From: an uncultured bacterium
GTDB lineage: Bacteria; Eisenbacteria; RBG-16-71-46
Direction: 5' to 3'
NCBI GenBank assembly: GCA_902826705.1
Contig: CADEFY010000001.1
Span: 2,036-38,901 of the forward strand
DNA: 36,866 nt
In this document: positions 15,812 through 24,021 of the stretch, one piece after another
Position numbering within the stretch: the first letter of the stretch is position 1
Layout: each line of letters starts with the position of its first letter
The notes under the pieces: generated by a model
Databases searched by the model: none
What the model was told of the DNA's origin: nothing
The model's input: only the letters and a program-made list of their open reading frames with translations
Made by a program: the position numbers and the translations under genes

Positions 15812-18195
15812 ACGGCCTCCCGCTTGCCCACGAGCAGCCGCAGGCCGTTGAGGATCACGAGCACGGTGGAGCCCTCATGGCCCGAAACCGCCACCGGCAG
15901 CTTGAGCGCACCCCACGGCGTGTGCTGCCCCAGGAACACCCACGCGACCAGCACGGCCATCACGCCGGTCGCGATCACGAGGTTCTGCGTCACCACCGCC
16001 CGCGAGCGCTGCGCCAGCCGCAGCGCATAGGGCAGGCCGTTCAGATCATCGCCCATCAACACGACGTCGGCGCTCTCCATGGCGGCATCGCTGCCGATGC
16101 CGCCCATCGCGATGCCCACGCTCGCCCGCGCCAGGGCCGGTGCGTCGTTGACGCCGTCGCCGATCATGGCCGCGCGGCCGGCACGCTGCTCGATGTCGGC
16201 GATCACGCGCACCTTGTCCTCGGGCAGGAGGGCTCCGTGGGACTCGTCCACGCCGGTGCGCGCGGCGATCGACTGCACGGTGCGCACGTTGTCGCCCGAG
16301 AGCAGCGCCACGCGGCGGATGCCGGCTTCGCGCAGTCGAGCCACCACGCCGGGCGCCGCAGGCCGCAACTGGTCGGCGGCGGCGATCACGCCCCAGCGGC
16401 CGCGGTGGTGCACGATCATCGCCGTGTGCGCATCGTGACTGGCCGCCTCCACGCGTGCGAGGGCCTCGGCGGGCGCGGGGCGGCCGTGCCGCGGGAACAG
16501 CTCGGGCGTGCCCACCTCGATCGCCTCCCCCGCCTGCATGGCCCCGAGCCCCTTGCCCAGGATGTTCTGCAGCGGCTCAGCCTGCACCACCGCCACGCCC
16601 CGCGCCTCCCCCGCGCGCCCCACGGCCTGCGCGAGCGGGTGCGGCGAGCGCTTCTCGGCGGCCGCGGCCACGCGCAGCAGCTCGCGCGTGTCCCAGTCGC
16701 CGAGCGCCACGAGGTCGGTGACCTCGAAGCGGCCGTGCGTCAGCGTGCCCGTCTTGTCGAACGCGATCACCTTCACACGCCCAAGCGCCTCCAGGTGGCG
16801 GCCTCCCTTGAACAGGATGCCGTTGCGCGCCGCGTTCGCGATCGCCGACAGCACCGTGGCAGGCGTGGCGATCACCAGCGCACAGGGCGAGGCCACCACG
16901 AGCAGCGTCATGGCGCGATAGAGCGAGTCGATCCACGCGTGCCCCATGAGCAGCGGCGGCACGAGCAGCATGAGTCCAGCCACGACCATCACCGCGATGG
17001 TGTAGTAGCGGCCCACCCACTCGGCCATCTCCTCGGTCTGCGACTTCTGCTCCTGAGCCTCCTGCACCAGTGCCACGATGCGTGCGAGCGCGCTGTTGGC
17101 GGCGATGCGCGTGGCGATCATCTCGAGCGCGCCCTGCTGATTGAGCGTGCCGGCGAAGAGCTTGTCGCCCGCGGCCTTCGTGACCGGCACCGATTCCCCC
17201 GTGAGGCTCGACTGGTCCACCAGCGACGTGCCCAGCGTGACGGTGCCGTCCACCGGGACTGCCTCGCCCGGCTTGATGATCACGGTCTCGCCCACGCGCA
17301 CCGCCTCGGCGTCGACTTCGAGCTCGGCGCTGCCCCGCCGCACCAGCGCGCGCTGCGGCCGCAGCTCGAGCAGCGCGTGCAATGCGCGTCGCGTGCGGCC
17401 CATGGTGTAGACCTCGAGCGTGTTGCTGAGCGAGAACAGGAACATGAGCACCGCGGCTTCGTGCACGTAGCCGATCGCCGTGGCGCCGATCGCGGCCAGC
17501 AGCATGAGCAGGTTGACGTCGAAGCGCCGCTGGGCGAGCGCTGCGAGCGTGCTGCGCGCCGTGAACCAGCCGCCCGCGACCGCCGAGCCCACGAGCAGCG
17601 TGGACGCGAGCCAGCCGGGGCCGCGCGCCCACTCGATCGCCGTGCCGGCGATCAGTCCGGCGAGGCAGAGCACTGTGAGGATCGCCATGCTGCGGCCCTC
17701 GGAGCGCTGCTCCTGCTCGGCCGGGGTCATGCGCGCACCCCACGGCTTGTCGCCGAGCGGCCGGACGACCTCGACCGCGTCGTCCGCGGCGCCGCGCCGC
17801 GCGAGCCGCACGCGGCCGGGCGTGGCGCTGGCGGCGAACTCGGCCAGGTCCTCGGGGTGCAGCCGGCCCATGCGCAGCGCGCACTCCGAGCACGCGTCCA
17901 CGGCCTCCCGCTTCTCGCACGCCGTCACGCGCTGCGCGAAGACGGCGGCGATGTCGTCGGCCAGCACGTTGAGCGCCTCGGGCGTGAGGTCCGTGGGCCG
18001 GTAGCGCACGGTGAGCGTGCTTCCTCGGAAGTCGGCCTCCACGGCGACCACGCCGGGCTCCTCGCGCAGTCGGTCGGCGAGCAGCTCGAGACAGCCCTCG
18101 CCCTCGGGAACGACGGGCAGATGCTCGGGCGGCGCGGCGACCGGCGTGGCGCCGTTGCCGTGATGCCCCTGATGCCTGTGCACGTGAGTCGACAT
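15808..18195 (-). CDS. P1B-type heavy-metal ATPase, P1B-4 (Co/Zn-like) subgroup
   Basis: A 795-residue metal-transporting ATPase of the inner membrane. The N-terminus is His-rich (MSTHVHRHQGHHGNG), followed by an HMA-like fold lacking the CxxC. A Cys cluster 'ACEKREAVDACSEC' comes before the first helices. Core motifs are TGES ('SSLTGESVPVTK'), the SPC membrane motif ('VVASPCALVIATP'), phospho-Asp D480 in 'FDKTGTLTHG', the HP motif ('KRSPHPLAQA') and 'GDGVNDAPAL'. The last helices hold 'SGHEGSTVLVILN'. SPC together with HEGS-T defines the P1B-4 subgroup, usually exporting Co2+, Zn2+ or Cd2+ (some Fe2+). The ATG at 18195 is preferred over upstream starts because TATCCT sits 6 nt before it. It is co-transcribed with the following lipoprotein and divergent from the Gcr-family gene 84 bp away. 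Confidence 0.92.
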   Translation of the reverse strand: MSTHVHRHQGHHGNGATPVAAPPEHLPVVPEGEGCLELLADRLREEPGVVAVEADFRGSTLTVRYRPTDLTPEALNVLADDIAAVFAQRVTACEKREAVDACSECALRMGRLHPEDLAEFAASATPGRVRLARRGAADDAVEVVRPLGDKPWGARMTPAEQEQRSEGRSMAILTVLCLAGLIAGTAIEWARGPGWLASTLLVGSAVAGGWFTARSTLAALAQRRFDVNLLMLLAAIGATAIGYVHEAAVLMFLFSLSNTLEVYTMGRTRRALHALLELRPQRALVRRGSAELEVDAEAVRVGETVIIKPGEAVPVDGTVTLGTSLVDQSSLTGESVPVTKAAGDKLFAGTLNQQGALEMIATRIAANSALARIVALVQEAQEQKSQTEEMAEWVGRYYTIAVMVVAGLMLLVPPLLMGHAWIDSLYRAMTLLVVASPCALVIATPATVLSAIANAARNGILFKGGRHLEALGRVKVIAFDKTGTLTHGRFEVTDLVALGDWDTRELLRVAAAAEKRSPHPLAQAVGRAGEARGVAVVQAEPLQNILGKGLGAMQAGEAIEVGTPELFPRHGRPAPAEALARVEAASHDAHTAMIVHHRGRWGVIAAADQLRPAAPGVVARLREAGIRRVALLSGDNVRTVQSIAARTGVDESHGALLPEDKVRVIADIEQRAGRAAMIGDGVNDAPALARASVGIAMGGIGSDAAMESADVVLMGDDLNGLPYALRLAQRSRAVVTQNLVIATGVMAVLVAWVFLGQHTPWGALKLPVAVSGHEGSTVLVILNGLRLLVGKREAV

Positions 18196-18201
18196 GCCCG
18201 C

Positions 18202-18230
18202 AGGATACCCCGCACCCATGGGGCTGCCGA
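18202..18230 (-). promoter_or_regulatory. leaderless promoter of the metal ATPase operon
   Basis: On the minus strand, TCGGCA (18225-18230), 17 nt and TATCCT (18202-18207) are followed by 6 nt (GCGGGC) and the ATG. The same GTATCCTGC-(C/G)-GC-ATG context occurs before the HMA gene at 20695. No SD is seen. Confidence 0.45.
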
Positions 18231-18244
18231 ATGCGTCGCTGCGC

Positions 18245-18273
18245 GTGACCGCGAGCGGGCGGTCGCCTACGGT
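18245..18273 (+). promoter_or_regulatory. leaderless promoter of the Gcr-family gene
   Basis: GTGACC (18245-18250), a 17-nt spacer and TACGGT (18268-18273) precede the ATG by 6 nt. The -35 word and spacing equal those before the RND operon. It is arranged back to back with the ATPase promoter. Confidence 0.45.
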
Positions 18274-18279
18274 GCGGGG

Positions 18280-20343
18280 ATGGACCCACTCGACCCCCGG
18301 GCCGTGATCGACACGCGCGCATCCCTTCGAGACGTGCTGCCTCCCGATGCCGACACCGGCGGATCGCTCCGCATGCTGGCCACGCGACTCGCCGCGCTCG
18401 ACGCCGCGCGCGATGCCGGCGCGCGTGCCGACGCATTGGCGGCGTGCGCGGCGTGGCTGCGCGGGCGCGAGAGCGGGCTGCCCCTGCCGGCCGGGCGGTC
18501 GTTCGGGCCCGGCGAGAGCAACCCGCGGCTCCAGCGAGCCGCGTGCTTCATCCGCGTGCTCGAGGCCTCGCCGGCGCTTCGGGACTCGGTTCGAACCGCG
18601 CTGCGTGAACTGGTCGACGAGACCGACACGGCGGCCACGCTCGCCGCCTCGGGGGATGACGAGGGGCGCGGGTTCGTGGGCGAGCTGGTGCATCGCGCGG
18701 TGGTACGCGCGCTGCCGCGACCGCGCGAGGACCATGATGCCGGCGCATTGCTGCTGCGGCTGCACCCCGATCTCGCCGCGGCCACGTGGCTGCGCGAGCT
18801 GCCGCCGGCATGGTTCGCGCGCCTCGCCGCCGTGATCGCGCCGGGCGAGGCCGCGCATCCGTGGGCACCGCTGCGCGCCGAGGCCGCCACGGCGCTCGTG
18901 CTGGCGGCGACGCGCGTCTCGGCTGCCGGGTTGGCGCCGAGTCTCTGGCGGCTCGCCCCCACCGTGGCGCTGCAGCACTCGCCGTTCCTGCGGCTGTCAC
19001 GCGCGGCCGAGGCCAGCCTGGCCGACCCGGCCGCGATGCTCGAGCTCGAGTCGACGCTCGCCGCCTGCCGCGCCGAGGTCGACGCGATCCGCCGCCGGCT
19101 GGAGGACACGGGCATCACCGTGGCGATCGTGCACGCGCTCGAGTCGCTGCGGCGCGGCCTCGATCGCACCGAGGCGCTGGCAGCCGCGCTCGCGGCACCG
19201 CCGGAGCACGCCCCCGCCCGCGCGCACGCGCTGCTCACGCAGGTGGTGGATGGACTGCATGCGGGCGCAAGCCTGAGGCAGCTCGTGGTGGATGACCTGC
19301 GGCTGCTGGCGCGCCGCATCGTGGAGCGCCACGGCAGCACTGGCGAGCACTACATCGCCCGCGACCGCACGGAGTACTTGACCATGTGGCGCGCAGCGCT
19401 GGGTGGCGGGATCGTGACCGTGGTCACCGCGGCGCTCAAACTGCAGATCCCGCGGCTGGGACTGGCGCCGTTGCCCGAAGGGCTGCTCGCCGGGCTGAAC
19501 TACGCGGCGAGCTTCCTGTTCCTGCTCGCCCTGCACTTCGCGCTCGCCACCAAGCAACCCGCCATGACGGGCGCGCGGCTCGCCGCGATCGTGAGCGGCA
19601 CCGGCGGCCGTCAGCGACTCGACTCGCTCGCCGACCACGTGGCCGACACCGTGCGCACGCAGCTCGCCGCAGCGCTCGGCAACATCGCGGCGGTGACGGC
19701 GGGCGCGTTGGCGTTGGACGCGCTGCTGCGGCTCACGCTGCACCGCACGCTCATCGACGCCGACAAGGCGCACCATGTGCTGCACGACCTGCACCCGCTC
19801 GCGAGCGGCACCGTGCTCTTCGCCGCGCTGACGGGTGTGATCCTCTGGATCTCGGGACTGATCGGCGGATGGTTCGAGAACTGGGCCGTGGCGCATCGGC
19901 TCCCCGAGGCGATCGCGCAGCACCCCGCCGGCGCGCGACTCGGGCGCGAGCGCCTGCGGCGCTGGGGCGCGGCGCTCGGCGCCCACGCGTCGTCGTGGGG
20001 CGGCAGCGTGGCCCTGGGGCTGCTGCTCGGACTGACGCCCGCGCTCGGCCGCATCCTCGGACTGCCGCTCGACGTGCGACACGTGACACTGTCCACCGGC
20101 ACCCTCGCATTCGCCGCCTCGGGGCTGGCGGCGGAGACGCTGCCGTGGGGCGAGATCGCATGGGCAGCGCTCGGGATCGCGACGATCTTCGTGCTCAACC
20201 TGTCCGTGAGCTTCCTGTGCGCGCTGGCGCTGGCGCTGCGAGCGCACAACGTGCCGCTCGTGGAAGCACTGCGGCTCGCGCGCAAGCTCGGCGGCCGGTT
20301 CCTGCGGGACCCCTGGGCGCTGATCGGCCCGCCACGGGAGTGA
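18280..20343 (+). CDS. Gcr/'site-specific recombinase' family membrane protein
   Basis: A 687-residue protein of the size and plan of the Gcr family (Pfam SpecificRecomb). A soluble, Ala/Arg-rich helical N-terminal half (to about residue 360) includes 'GEHYIARDRTEYLTMWRAAL', typical of the family. Several membrane helices follow ('GGGIVTVVTAALKL', 'GLNYAASFLFLLALHFALAT', 'GTVLFAALTGVILWISGLIGG', 'FVLNLSVSFLCALALALR'). 'ALHFALATKQPAMTGA' is another family landmark. Despite the name, it carries no recombinase catalytic motif and looks like an integral membrane protein, so I do not call it a recombinase. The ATG at 18280 fits both the family start and the promoter geometry. The frame is open far upstream, but that stretch is antisense to the ATPase gene. 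Confidence 0.82.
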   Translation: MDPLDPRAVIDTRASLRDVLPPDADTGGSLRMLATRLAALDAARDAGARADALAACAAWLRGRESGLPLPAGRSFGPGESNPRLQRAACFIRVLEASPALRDSVRTALRELVDETDTAATLAASGDDEGRGFVGELVHRAVVRALPRPREDHDAGALLLRLHPDLAAATWLRELPPAWFARLAAVIAPGEAAHPWAPLRAEAATALVLAATRVSAAGLAPSLWRLAPTVALQHSPFLRLSRAAEASLADPAAMLELESTLAACRAEVDAIRRRLEDTGITVAIVHALESLRRGLDRTEALAAALAAPPEHAPARAHALLTQVVDGLHAGASLRQLVVDDLRLLARRIVERHGSTGEHYIARDRTEYLTMWRAALGGGIVTVVTAALKLQIPRLGLAPLPEGLLAGLNYAASFLFLLALHFALATKQPAMTGARLAAIVSGTGGRQRLDSLADHVADTVRTQLAAALGNIAAVTAGALALDALLRLTLHRTLIDADKAHHVLHDLHPLASGTVLFAALTGVILWISGLIGGWFENWAVAHRLPEAIAQHPAGARLGRERLRRWGAALGAHASSWGGSVALGLLLGLTPALGRILGLPLDVRHVTLSTGTLAFAASGLAAETLPWGEIAWAALGIATIFVLNLSVSFLCALALALRAHNVPLVEALRLARKLGGRFLRDPWALIGPPRE

Positions 20344-20353
20344 GGTCGAGCGG

Positions 20354-20695
20354 CTACTTCTGCACCACCTCCGCCGTGAACTCCTCCCCCGCCATCTCGA
20401 TCGCGGACACGAGCGCAGAGTCCGGCACGCTGCGGTCCACCACCACGTAGGCGCGCTGCATGGATCTGCGCACCTCGGTGGCGGCCACGCCGGGCACGGC
20501 GGCCAGCTCCCCTGCGATGCCGTTCTCGCAGGACTCGCACTGCATGCCGGTCACCGCGATCGTGACGATGCGCTGGTCCGAACGCGCCGCGAGATGATGC
20601 GCCTGCGGCAGCGTGCGCAGCTGCCGCACCAGCCACGGCCCGCCGAACACGGCGAGCAGCAACGCGACGAAGAGCACCACTCGGTCGAGCTTCAT
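20354..20695 (-). CDS. membrane-anchored HMA (heavy-metal-associated) domain protein
   Basis: A 113-residue protein. One N-terminal helix (about 6-22, VVLFVALLLAVFGGPW) is followed by a ferredoxin-like HMA domain with the GMQCESC loop (C53, C56), which binds soft metals such as Cu+, Hg2+ or Zn2+. The domain ends 'EMAGEEFTAEVVQK'. It resembles anchored MerP-like carriers more than free chaperones. The anchor suggests the domain faces the periplasm, although RR at 24-28 after the helix leaves topology open. The gene stands alone with its own leaderless promoter, identical in -10 context to that of the metal ATPase 2.5 kb away. That hints at shared regulation or shared origin. Confidence 0.85.
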   Translation of the reverse strand: MKLDRVVLFVALLLAVFGGPWLVRQLRTLPQAHHLAARSDQRIVTIAVTGMQCESCENGIAGELAAVPGVAATEVRRSMQRAYVVVDRSVPDSALVSAIEMAGEEFTAEVVQK

Positions 20696-20701
20696 GCTGG
20701 C

Positions 20702-20730
20702 AGGATACCGACGCACGCCGCGCGCGTCAT
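20702..20730 (-). promoter_or_regulatory. leaderless promoter of the HMA gene
   Basis: On the minus strand, ATGACG (20725-20730), 17 nt and TATCCT (20702-20707) are followed by 6 nt (GCCAGC) and the ATG. There is no SD. Confidence 0.45.
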
Positions 20731-20803
20731 GGTCGCGCTGGCGAAGCCGCGAGCGTGCGCGTAGGTTGCCGGAGAGCCGTCCCCCCGCACCCCGCAGGAG
20801 CCC

Positions 20804-22252
20804 ATGCCCTCCGAAGACGCCACCGACTCGCTGCTCTCCCGCTCGCTGCCTCGCGAACTGGCGGCCGAGCTGATCGCCCTGGCCCGCGCCAACGGCGCCG
20901 AGTTCGCCGACGTCTACGGCGAGCATGCGGTCCTCACGTCGTTCTCGCTCGAAGAGGGCCGGATCGAGCAGGGCACGTACTCGGTGCTGCAGGGCGTGGG
21001 CGTGCGTGCGATCCGCGGCGACCAGACCGGGTACGCCTACGCCGACGGGTTCGCGCCCGCGGCGTTGCGCGAGGCGGCGCAGGTGGCCGCGCGCATCGCA
21101 CGCGACGCGCAGGCCTCGCCCGCCGGCCCGCCGCCACCCTTCCGCGTGGCCGATGCCGCGGCGCCGTTCACGCTGCATGCCTCCGCGGCCCGATCGTTCG
21201 ATGAGACGGCCAAGCTGGATCTGGTGCGCCGCGCCGACCACGCCGCGCGCGCGCACGATGCGCGCATCGCCGAGGTGTCCGTGTCCTTCGCCACCACGGC
21301 GCGGCAGTTCGTGATCGCCAACAGCGACGGCCTGTGGGCGGAGGACCGTGCCGACCTGTCGCGGCTGGTGGTGAGCGCGCTCGCCCTCGAGGGCGACGAG
21401 CGCCAGGAGGGCTTCGCGGCGGCCGGCGGTTCGGTGGAGTCGGCGCACTTCACGAGCGAGCGCACTCCCGAGGCCGTGGCCGCCGAGGCGGCGGCGAGCG
21501 CGGTGCTGCTGCTTTCGGCGCGCGAGCCCGAGGGCGGCCGCTACCCCGTGGTGGTGTGCAACGGCTGGGGCGGCGTCATGGTGCACGAGTGCTTCGGTCA
21601 CAGCATGGAGGGCGACACGATCCGCAAAGGCAGCTCGATCCGCGCCTCCCAGCTCGGCCAGCAGGTGGCGGCCAAGGGCGTGACGATCGTGGACTCGGGA
21701 CGCGTGCCGTACTCACGCGGCTCGTACCGCGTGGACGACGAGGGCACGCCGTCGCAGCGCACCGTGCTCGTGGAGGACGGCGTGCTCGTGGGCTATCTGT
21801 GGGACCTGCTCAACGCGCGACTGACCGGCCACACGCCCACGGGCAACGGCCGCCGCGCGAGCTATCGCGACTACCCGCTCTGCCGCATGACCAACACGTG
21901 GATCGAACCCGGGACCGACAGCCCCGAGGCGCTGATCGCCTCGGTGCCGCGGGGTCTCTTCTGCAAGAAGTTGGGCGGCGGCTCGGTCAATCCGGCCGAT
22001 GGCAACTTCTCGTTCCAGGTGACCGAGGCCTGGCAGATCGAGCACGGCCGCCTCACGCACCCGGTGCGCAACGCCACCCTGGCGGGCAACGGCAACGACG
22101 CGATGCTCTACATCGACGGCATCGGCTCCGACCTGGCGATCGATGGCACCACCGGCTCGTGCGGCAAGGACGGCCAGTGGAAGCCGGTCGGCGTGGGGCA
22201 GCCGACGCTGCGCTTCTCCGGCATCACGGTCGGCGGCACGGCGGTCGGATGA
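20804..22252 (+). CDS. tldD: metalloprotease TldD
   Basis: A 482-residue catalytic subunit of the TldD/TldE protease, which degrades unfolded peptides and in some species trims RiPP precursors such as microcin B17. The zinc site HECFGH (H261, E262, H266) is the HExxxH motif of TldD. The third ligand C453 lies in 'GSCGKDGQWKPVGVGQPTLR', a family-specific stretch. The N-terminal 'ARANGAEFADVYGE' and 'GVGVRAI' are also typical. AGGAG 5 nt upstream of the ATG is a good SD, and a -10-like TAGGTT is at 20762-20767. It overlaps the tldE start by 4 nt (ATGA), giving equal expression of both subunits. No peptide precursor gene was seen nearby, so a housekeeping peptide-degrading role is the safe reading. 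Confidence 0.93.
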   Translation: MPSEDATDSLLSRSLPRELAAELIALARANGAEFADVYGEHAVLTSFSLEEGRIEQGTYSVLQGVGVRAIRGDQTGYAYADGFAPAALREAAQVAARIARDAQASPAGPPPPFRVADAAAPFTLHASAARSFDETAKLDLVRRADHAARAHDARIAEVSVSFATTARQFVIANSDGLWAEDRADLSRLVVSALALEGDERQEGFAAAGGSVESAHFTSERTPEAVAAEAAASAVLLLSAREPEGGRYPVVVCNGWGGVMVHECFGHSMEGDTIRKGSSIRASQLGQQVAAKGVTIVDSGRVPYSRGSYRVDDEGTPSQRTVLVEDGVLVGYLWDLLNARLTGHTPTGNGRRASYRDYPLCRMTNTWIEPGTDSPEALIASVPRGLFCKKLGGGSVNPADGNFSFQVTEAWQIEHGRLTHPVRNATLAGNGNDAMLYIDGIGSDLAIDGTTGSCGKDGQWKPVGVGQPTLRFSGITVGGTAVG

Positions 22253-23616
22253 GCGCCCGCCCGACTCCGGCCGAGCTGCAGTCGCTCACCGAGCAGGCCG
22301 TGGCGCTCGCACGCGCCGCCGGCGCCGAGGTGGCGGACGCCTGCGCCGAGGGCTCGCGCGCGTTCACCGTGCGCGTGCATGGCGGCGGCATCGAGAGCCT
22401 CAAGCAGAGCGGCACGCTGGGGATCGGCGTGCGTGCGATCGTGGGCGGCGCGGTCGGGTTCGCGAGCGGCACGGACACGAGCCGCGAGGGGCTGGCCGAC
22501 CTCGCGGCGCGCGCGGTGGCGCTGGCGCGCTTCGCCACACCCGACGAAGCGCGCGGTGCGCCCACGCCGGCCGAGGCGGGCGAGTCGCCAGCGGACGATC
22601 TGGACCTGTTCGACCCCGCGGCCGCCGATCTTGACGTCGAGCGCAAGATCGCCATGGCGCTCGAACTCGAGCGCATCGCGCTCGCGCACGACGCGCGCGT
22701 CACGCGCAGCGCCGGCTCGGCGGTCTCGAGCGCGCAGGGCACGTTCGCGATCGCCAACTCGCACGGGCTGGCGCGCGCATGGCAGGGCACGAGTGTGAGC
22801 GCATGGGTGGTGGCGCTGGCCGAGGACGGCGTGAAGCAGCAGACCGGCGTGCATGGCATGGCGCGCCGGCATCTGGCCGATCTGCCGACCATGGAGTCGA
22901 TCGCGCGCGAAGCCGCGCGGCGCGCGGTGGCCCGCGTCGGCGCGCGCACGGTGCCCACGGCGCGCGTGCCGGTGGTGATGCACCCCGACATCGCGGCCTC
23001 GTGGCTGGCCGAGATGTACGACGCGATGACGGCGGACGCGCTGGTGCAGAAGCGCTCGTGGCTCGAGGGCCGCGAGGGCACGCTGGTGGCCTCGAACCTG
23101 GTGAACATCGTGGACGATGGCCGGCTGGTGCGCGGGCTCGGCAGTTCGCCCTACGACGGCGAGGGCGTGCCCACGCGTCGCAACGTGCTCGTGGATGCGG
23201 GCGTGTTCCGGGGATTCGCGCACGACCACTACCACGCGAGGCGCCTGGGCACGCGCAGCACGGGCAACGGGTCGCGCGGGTTCGCCTCCACGCCGGGGAT
23301 CGGCTACCACAACCTCTGCATCGCGCGCGGCGCCACGCCGGTGAGCGAGCTGATCGCGCGCATCGATCGCGGGTTCTACTACGACGACTCGGGCTCGTTC
23401 GGGTTCAACCCGGTGACCGGGGACTACTCGTTCCAGGCGCAGGGCATGTGGATCGAGAAGGGCGAGCGCGTCCATCCGGTGGATGGCGTGACGGTGGCGG
23501 GGAACTCGCTGCAGATGCTGCGGGACATCGTGGCGGTGGGGGACGATCTGGAGTGGCGGGGGGCTGTGGCGTCGCCTTCGTTGTCGATCTCGGAGATGAC
23601 GGTCTCGGGGAGCTGA
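22249..23616 (+). CDS. pmbA: TldE/PmbA, non-catalytic partner of TldD
   Basis: A 455-residue homologue of TldD lacking the HExxxH motif. At the equivalent place it reads 'WLAEMYDAMTADALVQKRSW', as expected for TldE/PmbA, which shapes the substrate channel of the heterodimer. The C-terminus carries 'GVTVAGNSLQMLRDIVAVGDDL' (split over the conserved end), typical of the family, with a final 'SLSISEMTVSGS'. The start ATG overlaps the tldD stop. Length is within the family's usual 440-460 residues. It is the last gene before a gene-free gap with a large palindrome. Confidence 0.93.
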   Translation: MSARPTPAELQSLTEQAVALARAAGAEVADACAEGSRAFTVRVHGGGIESLKQSGTLGIGVRAIVGGAVGFASGTDTSREGLADLAARAVALARFATPDEARGAPTPAEAGESPADDLDLFDPAAADLDVERKIAMALELERIALAHDARVTRSAGSAVSSAQGTFAIANSHGLARAWQGTSVSAWVVALAEDGVKQQTGVHGMARRHLADLPTMESIAREAARRAVARVGARTVPTARVPVVMHPDIAASWLAEMYDAMTADALVQKRSWLEGREGTLVASNLVNIVDDGRLVRGLGSSPYDGEGVPTRRNVLVDAGVFRGFAHDHYHARRLGTRSTGNGSRGFASTPGIGYHNLCIARGATPVSELIARIDRGFYYDDSGSFGFNPVTGDYSFQAQGMWIEKGERVHPVDGVTVAGNSLQMLRDIVAVGDDLEWRGAVASPSLSISEMTVSGS

Positions 23617-24021
23617 GGCTTCTGCTTCCCTCCGCGATGACTGGGTTCGCGGGGAGGCTGCCTGCGTGTACGTGGCCTCAGCGTCGGACTGCTGACCTCC
23701 TGTCAGCAGTCCTCCTGCGACGGGGCTTCTCCGCCATCCCTCGCTCCACACCCGCCCGGCACTGAGGCCACGTACACGCAGGCAGCCTCCCCGCTCGAGT
23801 CTCGCTCCGGCTGTGCTGGGCTCATGAGGATGGGGGGGCGGGGGCGGTTCTCACTCGGCGGATGCCTGCCGGTGATCTCGCCGTAACGCGCGCCGCGTAG
23901 TGTCTCTGGCGGTGGACGTGACCGATGGCCCTCTCCCTTGATGCAGGCGCCCGGCGACACCCTTCCGGCGGAGCGATGGTGGCTCTGCCGGTCGTGTCTG
24001 TGGGAGCGGCGGACTCCGCGA
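23617..24021. other. gene-free gap between convergent genes
   Basis: These 405 bases separate pmbA from the nitroreductase gene on the opposite strand. The first half is filled by the nested palindrome (23649-23794). The remainder (about 23800-24021) shows no SD-preceded frame, RNA gene or terminator that I can support. Frames open across it are antisense extensions of the nitroreductase gene. Confidence 0.6.
23649..23794. repeat. 146-bp nested palindrome with 33-bp perfect arms
   Basis: The outer arms 23649-23681 and 23762-23794 are perfect reverse complements over 33 bp. Inside is a second perfect hairpin, ggactgctgac (23686-23696) with gtcagcagtcc (23702-23712) around a 5-nt loop, flanked by gtcg/cgac (23683-23686 and 23717-23720). 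The rest of the interior (23713-23761) is unpaired and noncoding. The size and terminal inverted repeats fit a MITE-like or REP-like element. The position between convergent genes would also suit a strong two-way terminator, though there is no U-tract. Confidence 0.75.

Noticed and set aside
15652-18279. Upstream in-frame extension of the Gcr-family gene to more than 1500 codons
   Set aside because: The added part is antisense to the metal ATPase and the lipoprotein, has no family similarity, and the ATG at 18280 fits promoter and family length.
18280-20343. Mobile-element call from the family name 'site-specific recombinase'
   Set aside because: No recombinase catalytic motif, several membrane helices, and no att-like or terminal repeats around it.
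20804-23616. RiPP maturation locus around TldD/TldE
   Set aside because: No small precursor-like frame, modifying enzyme or exporter adjacent; the pair alone is common housekeeping.
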